64,000 nt of DNA from Variovorax sp. UMC13 (lineage in GTDB: Bacteria > Pseudomonadota > Gammaproteobacteria > Burkholderiales > Burkholderiaceae_C): NCBI RefSeq assembly GCF_014170375.1, contig NZ_LZZW01000020.1:1-64000 (forward strand), written 5' to 3'. The position numbers and the translations under genes are program-made. Below are positions 54,205 to 64,000 of this stretch, piece after piece. Each line of letters begins with the position of its first letter. Position 1 is the stretch's first letter. The notes under the pieces are model-generated. The model searched no databases, had not been told where the DNA came from, and saw only the letters and a program-made list of their open reading frames with translations.

Positions 54205-55235
54205 CGCCCGTTGCCTATGAGCGGGCCGGCGACGTCCAGGCCGCGCTCGCTGCGCTCTCGGCCGCGGACGACGGTGCCCGCTGCATCGCCGGCGGCACCA
54301 ACCTGATCGACCTGATGAAGGAGAACATCGCGCGGCCCGAGCGCCTGGTCGACATCAACGGCCTGCCCTTCGACCGCATCGAGACCACCGAAGACGGCGG
54401 CCTGCGCCTCGGGGCGCTGGCGCGCAACGCCGACACCGCCTACCACCCGCTGGTGCGCGAACACTGTCCGCTGCTGGGCGCGGCGATCCTGGCCGGCGCC
54501 TCGCCGCAGATCCGCAACATGGCGAGCAACGGCGGCAACCTGCTGCAGCGCACGCGCTGCCATTACTTCTACGACGTGGGCGTGCCCTGCAACAAGCGCG
54601 AGCCGGGCTCGGGCTGCCCGGCCATCGGCGGCCTCACGCGGCAGCACGCGATCCTGGGCGCCAGCGACCATTGCATCGCCACGCACCCGTCGGACATGTG
54701 CGTGGCGCTGGCCGCGCTGGACGCCACCGTGCAGGTGCGCTCGCAGCGCGGGGAGCGCAGCATCGCCTTCGCCGATTTCCACCGGCTGCCCGGAGACCGG
54801 CCGTCGCAGGACACCACGCTCGCGCCGGACGAACTCATCACCCACATCGTGGTGCCGCCCGCGGCCGCCTTCCGCGCGCATTCGGCCTACCTCAAGCTGC
54901 GCGACCGGGCGTCGTATGCCTTCGCGCTGGTGTCGGTGGCCGCCGCGCTCGACCTGTCCGAGGACGGCACGGTGCGCGCGGTGCGCGTGGCACTCGGCGG
55001 GGTGGCGCACAAGCCCTGGCGCCTGCCCGAGGCCGAGTCACTGCTGGTCGGTGCGCGGCCCACGGCCGAACACTTCGCGCTGGTCGCCGACGCGCTGCTG
55101 CGCAGCGCGCAGGGGCAGGGCGACAACGACTTCAAGATTCCGCTGGCCCGCCGCGCCATCGTGCGCGCGCTCGAGACCGCCGCGGCCGGCACCGTCGACA
55201 ACCAGGGCCGCGTGCCCGAAGGAGCGCTCCAGTGA
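54201..55235 (+). CDS. Aldehyde oxidoreductase FAD subunit (PaoB-like)
   Basis: A 344-residue FAD-binding subunit. The N-terminal FAD motif CIAGGTNLIDLMKENI is near residue 30. QIRNMASNGGNLLQRTRC starts the linker, and the cysteines in RTRCHYFY, VPCNKREPGSGCPA and SDHC resemble the 4Fe-4S insertion of E. coli PaoB. The C-terminal domain (YLKLRDRASYAFALVSVAAA) follows. It is coupled to both neighbours by 4-nt overlaps. It passes electrons from molybdenum through iron-sulfur centres to FAD. Confidence 0.92.
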   Translation: MTPVAYERAGDVQAALAALSAADDGARCIAGGTNLIDLMKENIARPERLVDINGLPFDRIETTEDGGLRLGALARNADTAYHPLVREHCPLLGAAILAGASPQIRNMASNGGNLLQRTRCHYFYDVGVPCNKREPGSGCPAIGGLTRQHAILGASDHCIATHPSDMCVALAALDATVQVRSQRGERSIAFADFHRLPGDRPSQDTTLAPDELITHIVVPPAAAFRAHSAYLKLRDRASYAFALVSVAAALDLSEDGTVRAVRVALGGVAHKPWRLPEAESLLVGARPTAEHFALVADALLRSAQGQGDNDFKIPLARRAIVRALETAAAGTVDNQGRVPEGALQ

Positions 55236-57522
55236 CCGATCTCATCGAAGCGCTCGCCGTGCCCCGCGCCGACGCCGGCACCGGCCATGTGCGGGTGGGC
55301 GACCCGGTCTCCCGCATCGACGGCCGTGCCAAGGTCACGGGCCAGGCGCGCTATGCGGCCGAGGTGCAGGTCGACGACCCGGCGTCTCCCTTGGTGTATG
55401 GCGTGGTGGTCAACAGCACCATCGCGCGTGGCCGCATCACCGGCTTCGCGCTCGACGCTTCCCTGGCCGTGCCCGGCGTGCTGGACATCCTCACACACGC
55501 CAACAAGCCCAAGACGCGCAGCGCCGGCCTGTTCTACAAGGACATGACCGCCCCCGGCGGCACGCCCTTCAAGCCGCTGCACGATGCGCAGATCGCCTAC
55601 AGCGGCCAGCCGGTCGCGCTGGTGGTGGCCGAGAGCTTCGAGGCGGCGCGCCATGCGGCTTCGCTGGTGCGGGTCGAGTACGCGGTGGAGCCGCACGACA
55701 CGCGCCTTCTGGCCAACCTGCACCGCGGCCGCAAACCCAGCCGGCTCAAGGCCGGCTACTCGCCGCCGCCCGCGGAGAAGGGCGACGCGCGCGCGGCCTT
55801 CAACGCGGCGCCGGTCAAGATCGAGGCCGAGTACCACAGCGGCGTCGAGCACCACAACCCGATGGAGCTGTTCGCCTCGACCGTGATCCGCGGTGCCGAC
55901 GGCCACCTCACGATCTACGACAAGACGCAGAGCTCGCAGAACAGCCGCTGGTATGTGTCGCGCGTGTTCGGCCTGTCGAAGGACCGGGTCACGGTGCGCA
56001 ACCCCTATGTCGGCGGCGCCTTCGGTTCCGGCCTGCGGCCGCAGTACCAGCTGCCGCTCGCGGTGATGGCGGCGCTGAAGCTCGAGCGCTCGGTGCGCGT
56101 GGTGCTCACGCGCCAGCAGATGTTCAGCTTCGGCCACCGGCCCGAGACGCAGCAGCGCATCGGGCTCGCGGCCGAGCGCGACGGCACGCTGCGCGCGATC
56201 CGGCACCATGCGGTGGCCGAGACCTCGCGCTTCGAGGACTATGTGGAGGTGGTGGTGAACTGGTCGGGCCAGCTCTACCGCTGCGACAACATCCGGCTCG
56301 GCTACCAGGTGGTGTCGCTCGACCAGTACAGCCCGATGGACATGCGCGCGCCCGGCGCCGCGCACGGTGTGCATGCGCTCGAGGTCGCGATGGACGAGCT
56401 GTCCTATGCGCTGGACATGGACCCGCTCGCGCTGCGCCTGAAGAACTACGCCGAGCGCAACCCGATGGACGACCTGCCCTACTCGACCAAGGAGCTGCGC
56501 GCCTGCTACCTGCAGGGCGCCGAGCGCTTCGGCTGGGCCGCGCGCCCGCTGGCGCCACGTTCGATGAAGCAGGGCAGCGAATGGGTCGGCTGGGGCATGG
56601 CCACCGGCACCTGGGACGCGATGCAGATGTTCGCCCGTGCCAGCGCGGTGCTGCATGCCGACGGCCGGCTGGTGGTGAGCAGCGCCGCCACCGACATCGG
56701 CACCGGCACCTACACCGTGATGGCGCAGATCGCGGCCGCGGCCATGGGCCTGCCGCTGGAGCAGGTCAGTTTCCAGCTGGGCGATTCGACCCTGCCGGTG
56801 GCGCCGATCGAAGGCGGCTCCTCGCACGTCACCACCGTCGGCTCGGCGGTCGAGGGCGTGTGCGAGAAGCTGCAGCGCCGGTTGTTCGGGATGGCGCGCG
56901 CCATGCCCGGCACCGCGCTGCGCAAGGTCGCCTTCGAGGAGATGGAATTCGTCGACGGCACCCTGCGCCGCGCGGTCGATCCCTCGGGCGCGATCCGGCT
57001 GGTCGACGTGCTGGCCCATGCCCGCGCGGCGCGCATCGAGGAGAAGTACCTGATGCTGCCGCACGTGTTCAAGCAGAGGAAGTACTTGCGCGCCACCCAT
57101 TCGGCGGTGTTCTGCGAGGTGCGGGTGGACGAGCTGCTGGGCACGGTGCGCGTGACGCGCGTGGTCAGCGCGGTCGCGGCCGGCCGCATCATCAACGCCA
57201 AGACCGCGCGCAGCCAGGTCAGCGGCGCGGTGGTCTGGGGCATCAGCCAGGCGCTGCATGAGGAGACCCTGACCGACCACCGCCTGGGCCGCTTCATGAA
57301 CCACAACCTGAGCGAATACCACGTGGCGGTGAACGCCGACATCCACGACATCGACGTGATCTTCGTGCAGGAGGACGACCGCATCGTGAGCCGGCTGGGC
57401 GCCAAGGGCGTGGGCGAGATCGGCATCGTGGGCGTCGCGGCCGCGGTGTGCAACGCGATCTTCCACGCCACCGGCCGGCGCGTGCGCAGCACGCCGATGA
57501 CGCCCGACAAGGTGATGGCGCC

Positions 57523-57526
<4 letters not shown>
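55232..57526 (+). CDS. Aldehyde oxidoreductase molybdenum subunit (PaoC-like)
   Basis: A 764-residue molybdopterin-cytosine-dinucleotide-type subunit, close in size to PaoC (732). It has the N-terminal [17 protein letters not shown] near residue 26, [10 protein letters not shown] near residue 206, [20 protein letters not shown] near residue 263, and the active-site glutamate in the final [12 protein letters not shown] near residue 728. A GTG start overlaps the FAD subunit stop as GTGA, and its own stop overlaps the UvrA GTG the same way. The substrate is unknown; aromatic aldehydes are usual for the family. Maturation needs molybdenum-cofactor genes not in this window. Confidence 0.93.
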
Positions 57527-60183
<2,657 letters not shown>

Positions 60184-60306
60184 GGACGAAGTCGCGTGCG
60201 GGGTGCATCCAAAGCGCCGTCTCGCGGGTAGTACCGGCATGCCGCGCCGCCGACGCCGAAGAAAAACAGGGTGCGGGGCATGCCCTTCCACTACCAGGAC
60301 CTCCCC

Positions 60307-61884
60307 ATGCACCGCTTTTCCTTTCTTCCCTTCTCCCTCATCACCGCTGCCGCGCTGACCGCTTGCGGTGGCGGCAGCCACGACGGCGGCGGCACCGGCA
60401 GCACCGGGCCGCTGGGCGACACCGTGGCGGTCACCGCCTCGGGCCGCGTCATCTCCTTCAACCGCACCACCCCCGGCACCCTCGCCACCAGCCTGCCCGT
60501 GTCGGGCCTGGTGGCGGGCGAGACGCTGGTGGGCATCGACGTGCGGCCGGCCGACCGCGCGATCTATGCGGTCAGCAGCCAGGGCCGCATCTTCACGCTC
60601 GACGCCGCCAGCGGCGCGCTGACGCTGAAGTCCACGCTGAGCACGCCGCTGGCCGGCACCCAGTTCGGCGTCGACTTCAACCCCGTGGCCGATCGGCTGC
60701 GCCTGGTCAGCAACACCGGCCAGAACCTGCGCGTGGACGTGAGCACCGGCGTGGCCGTGGTCGACGGCGCGATCAACGGCGCGGCCGCGAGCATCACCGC
60801 CTCGGCCTACACCAACGCCTTCGCCGGCACCACGAGCACGCAGCTCTACAACCTCGACGCGGCCGGCACGCTCTACCTGCAGGACCCGCCCAACAACGGC
60901 ACGCTGGCCAACCCGGTGCCCCTGAACGTGGTCTTCAGCGCGAGCAACGGCTTCGACATCGATGCGCGCAACAACGTGGGCTATGCGGCGCTCACGGTCG
61001 GCGGCGCCACGCAGCTCTACACCGTGCCCCTGAGCGGCACGGCCGGTGCGCAGCGCATCGGCACCATCGGCGCGGGCGACGCGCTGGTCGGGCTGACGCT
61101 GGTGCCGCCCGCCGCGCCCAAGGTCTATGTGCTGCACGAGGCCGCGCGGCTCGCGAGCTTCGCGCTGACGGCGCCCAACACGCTGTCGAGCGCCGTCACC
61201 ATCGGCGGCCTCGCAGCCAACGAGACGGTGGTGGGCGTGGACTTCCGCCCCGCCAACGGCCGGCTCTATGCGCTGACCAGCGCGGCCCGGGTGCTGACCG
61301 TCGACCCCGACACCGGCGCCGCGACCGTGGCGACCGTGCTCGCGGCCGACCCGGCCGACACCACGCTGCCCTATGCCGGCCTGGCCGGCACGCGCTTCAC
61401 CGTCGACTTCAACCCGGTGGCCGATCGCCTGCGCGTGATCAGCGACACCGGCCAGAGCCTGCGCATCAACGTCGACACCGGCCTCACCACCACCGATGGC
61501 GCGATCAACCGCGCCACGCCGGCCGTGGTCGTGGCCGGCGCCTACACCCACAGCTTTGCCGGCAGCACCGCGACCGACCTGTTCGACCTCGAGGGCAACG
61601 AGAACGTGCTGGCGCGCCAGAGCCCGCCCAACGACGGCACGCTGGTCAACGTCGGCGCGGTGGGGGTCCCGCTCAACGGGCAGGCCGCCTTCGACATCGC
61701 GGGCGGTGCCAACGGGCTGGCGCTGGCCGCGCTGCGCGGCACGAACGCCGGCCCCTTCACGCTCTACACGCTGTCGCTCACGACCGGCGCGGCCACGCCC
61801 TTCGGCGCGGCGAACGGCGCGGCCTTCGCGCAGATCGGCGGCGCGGGCGGGCCGGTGGTGCGCGACATCGCGATCCGCTACTGA
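60307..61884 (+). CDS. Duplicated DUF4394-type lipoprotein
   Basis: A 525-residue lipoprotein. The leader FLPFSLITAAALTACGGGSH has a lipobox with Cys near residue 19, followed by a Gly/Ser-rich spacer. The rest is two copies of a ~220-residue DUF4394 module, about residues 50-270 and 300-520. Each copy has VGVDFRPA-like, FGVDFNPVADRLRLVSNTGQ-like and AYTNAFAG-like stretches, and the PPN-GTL motif. It is probably a surface beta-propeller. It lies between uvrA2 and a TonB receptor and its role is unknown. Confidence 0.83.
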   Translation: MHRFSFLPFSLITAAALTACGGGSHDGGGTGSTGPLGDTVAVTASGRVISFNRTTPGTLATSLPVSGLVAGETLVGIDVRPADRAIYAVSSQGRIFTLDAASGALTLKSTLSTPLAGTQFGVDFNPVADRLRLVSNTGQNLRVDVSTGVAVVDGAINGAAASITASAYTNAFAGTTSTQLYNLDAAGTLYLQDPPNNGTLANPVPLNVVFSASNGFDIDARNNVGYAALTVGGATQLYTVPLSGTAGAQRIGTIGAGDALVGLTLVPPAAPKVYVLHEAARLASFALTAPNTLSSAVTIGGLAANETVVGVDFRPANGRLYALTSAARVLTVDPDTGAATVATVLAADPADTTLPYAGLAGTRFTVDFNPVADRLRVISDTGQSLRINVDTGLTTTDGAINRATPAVVVAGAYTHSFAGSTATDLFDLEGNENVLARQSPPNDGTLVNVGAVGVPLNGQAAFDIAGGANGLALAALRGTNAGPFTLYTLSLTTGAATPFGAANGAAFAQIGGAGGPVVRDIAIRY

Positions 61885-61939
61885 GCGGCACGGCCTCCTC
61901 GCCGACACCCGCTTTGCGGCGGGTCGTCAGAATCGGGGC

Positions 61940-64000
61940 ATGAGAAGAACCACTGTCGCGGCCGCATCGGCCTTCTTCGCGGCCACGCTGCACGCGCAAA
62001 CCCCGGTCGACGACGTGCCCGCGCTGCGGGCCGTCACCGTCTCGACCCCGCGCGGCGCGGCCACGCCCTTCGACATGCCGGCCTCGGTCGACCTGGTCGA
62101 CCGGCAGCAGCTGCGTGAAAGCAAGCTGCAGGTCAACCTGTCGGAGAGCCTGGGCGGCGTGCCCGGCCTGCAGGTGCAGAACCGGCAGAACTACGCGCAG
62201 GACCTGCAGATCTCCATCCGCGGCTTCGGCGCGCGTTCCACCTTCGGCCTGCGCGGCGTGCGGCTCTACATCGACGGCATCCCGGCCACGCTGCCCGACG
62301 GCCAGGGCCAGAGCTCGAACATCGACATCGGCTCGGCTGACCGCGTCGAGGTGCTGCGCGGGCCCTTCTCGGCGCTCTACGGCAACTCCTCGGGCGGCGT
62401 GATCCAGGTCTTCACCGAGGACGGCGAAGGCGCACCGCGGCTGGGCTTCTCGGTGGCCGGCGGCAGCTTCGGCAGCACGCGTCTGGGCGCCAAGGCCTCG
62501 GGCGCCAGCGGCGGCATCGACTATGTGCTGAGCGCGAGCCGCTTCCGCACCGACGGCTACCGCGAGCACAGCGCGGCCACGCGCGACATCGCCAACGGCA
62601 AGCTGGGCGTGCAGCTCGACGACGACAGCCGGCTCACGCTGGTGGCCAACAGCGTGCGCATCGACGCCCAGGACCCGCTGGGCCTGACGCGCGCGCAGCT
62701 CGACGCCGACCCGCGCGCCGCGCCGCTGGCCACCCAGTACGACACGCGCAAGACCGTCGACCAGACGCAGGTCGGCCTGCTCTACGAACGCCGGCTCAAC
62801 GCCGACCAGGACCTGCGGCTGATGCTCTACGGCGGCGACCGCCGCACCACGCAGTTCCAGTCGATCCCGCCCTCGGCCCAGGCCAGCCCGCTGAGCGCGG
62901 GCGCGGTGATCGACCTGCAGCGCCGCTATGCGGGCTTCGATGCGCGCTGGACGCTGCGCACCGCGCTCGCGGGCCGACCCTTCGAACTCTCGACCGGCCT
63001 GGCCTACGACACCTTGCGCGAGCAGCGCCGCGGCTACGAGAACTTCCGGGGCAGCGGTGCCGCGCAGCAGCTGGGCGTGCAGGGCGGCCTGCGGCGCGAC
63101 GAGCGCAACGAGGTCGGCAACGTCGACCCGTACGTGCAGACGCGCTGGGACTTCGCCGAGCGCTGGACGCTCGAGGCCGGGCTGCGCCACAGCAGCGTGC
63201 GCTTCGATTCGGACGACCGCTACATCCGCGGTGCCAACGGCGACGACAGCGGCGCCGCGCGCTACCGCCAGGCGCTGCCCGCGGCCGCGTTGCGCTACGC
63301 GGCCACGCGCGACCTGAACCTCTACGTCTCGGCCGGTCGTGGCTTCGAGACGCCGACGCTCAACGAGCTGTCGTATCGGCCGGGCAATGTCGGCGGCCTG
63401 AACTTCGCGCTGCAGCCGGCCGTCAACCGCAGCCTCGAGCTCGGCGCCAAGGCGCGCGTGGCCGACGGCCTGCTGACCGGCGCGGTGTTCCAGACCCGCA
63501 CCGACGACGAGATCGTGACCGGCACCAACATCGGCGGCCGCGCCACCTTCCAGAACGCGGGCCGCACGCGGCGCGAAGGGCTCGAGCTCGGCTGGCTGCA
63601 CGAGACGCGCTCGCACTGGCGCACGCAGTTGGCCTTCACCTGGCTCGATGCGCGCTACAGCGACGGCTTCTGCTCGCCCGCGCCCTGCGCGGCCGGCAAT
63701 GCGGTGGCGGCGGGCAACCGCATCCCGGGCATCGCGAAGCAGTCCTTCTTCGCCTCCTTCGGCTATGCGCCCAGCGAAGGCTGGCGCGCCGGCGCCGAAC
63801 TGCGCGCGCTGAGCCGCATCCAGGCCAACGACGCCAACACCGCCAGCGCCGCGGGCTATGCGCTGCTCGCGCTGCAGACCGGCTACCTGAAGCGCTGGGG
63901 CCGCTGGGAGCTCGAGGCCTTCGCGCGCGTCGACAACGTGGCCGACCGGCGCACCGTCGGTTCGGTGATCGTCAACGAGGGCAATGCGCGCTACTACGAG
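61940..64000 (+). CDS. TonB-dependent outer-membrane receptor (3' end beyond window)
   Basis: At least 687 residues, truncated by the window edge. It starts with a signal peptide (RRTTVAAASAFFAATLHAQ) and an ill-defined TonB-box region (LRAVTVSTPRG). The plug follows (MPASVDLVDRQQLRESKLQV, IRGFGARSTFGLRGVRLYID, RVEVLRGPFSALYGNSSGGV) and then the beta-barrel. The plug pattern resembles the PqqU/YncD receptor group. A siderophore or cofactor ligand is possible. No TonB-ExbBD genes are in the window. It may share transcription with the DUF4394 lipoprotein, 55 nt upstream. Confidence 0.9.
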   Translation, partial: MRRTTVAAASAFFAATLHAQTPVDDVPALRAVTVSTPRGAATPFDMPASVDLVDRQQLRESKLQVNLSESLGGVPGLQVQNRQNYAQDLQISIRGFGARSTFGLRGVRLYIDGIPATLPDGQGQSSNIDIGSADRVEVLRGPFSALYGNSSGGVIQVFTEDGEGAPRLGFSVAGGSFGSTRLGAKASGASGGIDYVLSASRFRTDGYREHSAATRDIANGKLGVQLDDDSRLTLVANSVRIDAQDPLGLTRAQLDADPRAAPLATQYDTRKTVDQTQVGLLYERRLNADQDLRLMLYGGDRRTTQFQSIPPSAQASPLSAGAVIDLQRRYAGFDARWTLRTALAGRPFELSTGLAYDTLREQRRGYENFRGSGAAQQLGVQGGLRRDERNEVGNVDPYVQTRWDFAERWTLEAGLRHSSVRFDSDDRYIRGANGDDSGAARYRQALPAAALRYAATRDLNLYVSAGRGFETPTLNELSYRPGNVGGLNFALQPAVNRSLELGAKARVADGLLTGAVFQTRTDDEIVTGTNIGGRATFQNAGRTRREGLELGWLHETRSHWRTQLAFTWLDARYSDGFCSPAPCAAGNAVAAGNRIPGIAKQSFFASFGYAPSEGWRAGAELRALSRIQANDANTASAAGYALLALQTGYLKRWGRWELEAFARVDNVADRRTVGSVIVNEGNARYYE

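Overview
The window is high-GC chromosomal DNA with Comamonadaceae (Burkholderiales) character, most like Variovorax. This rests on protein style, the abundance of ABC importers and LysR regulators, and two families of short GC-rich intergenic repeats that I associate with this family. No rRNA, tRNA, CRISPR array, transposase or prophage gene was seen. Species cannot be fixed from the sequence alone.

Region 1 (1-13 kb) is sugar and polyol metabolism. Transaldolase and glucose-6-phosphate isomerase are followed by a complete sorbitol/mannitol module: periplasmic binding protein, two permeases, ATPase, mannitol 2-dehydrogenase, a PfkB-type fructokinase, an SDR polyol dehydrogenase, an AraC regulator and xylulokinase. 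Polyols are imported, oxidised to fructose or xylulose, phosphorylated, and passed to the pentose phosphate pathway and glycolysis through Tal and Pgi.

Region 2 (13-20 kb) holds periplasmic MsrA, groES-groEL with a textbook CIRCE operator and promoter, two tandem terminator-plus-repeat units behind groEL, a DMT exporter divergent from a LysR regulator, and a subtilisin-like lipoprotein protease with an AT-rich upstream region.

Region 3 (20-24.4 kb) is a DNA-alkylation repair cluster: a 2OG-Fe(II) oxygenase, AlkB, Ada and a second, diverged 2OG oxygenase. Ada has lost three of the four zinc-ligand cysteines of its N-terminal domain. A CGNR-type regulator follows.

Region 4 (24.5-36 kb) has an alkanesulfonate operon (permease, signal-less binding protein, SsuD, SsuA, SsuB). 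It also has a minus-strand operon combining an ABC importer with RutB, RutC, RutD and a second alpha/beta hydrolase, but no RutA, RutF or RutG, plus a LysR regulator. Region 5 (36-42.8 kb) is mixed: a Bug-type binding protein, a GAF-GGDEF diguanylate cyclase, a GT4 glycosyltransferase, an HPF/RaiA-like protein, an orphan MetQ, a LysR gene and a RidA protein.

Region 6 (42.8-52 kb) is sulfur nutrition: a DTW-domain protein, metN-metI-metQ with acireductone dioxygenase, a TauD-like dioxygenase with its ABC importer, and a CysB-family regulator. A palindrome of the form AACGA-N5-TCGTT lies upstream of metN (degenerate left half), of the TauD gene and of the CysB-family gene, which suggests one small regulon.

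Region 7 (52-64 kb) has a small membrane protein, a glycine-zipper/DUF2383-like protein, a PaoABC-like molybdenum aldehyde oxidoreductase translationally coupled to a class-II UvrA, a duplicated DUF4394 lipoprotein and a TonB-dependent receptor cut by the window edge. The best leads are the three-site sulfur palindrome, the Ada with missing zinc ligands, the rut-like operon without rutA, and the molybdoenzyme-UvrA coupling.
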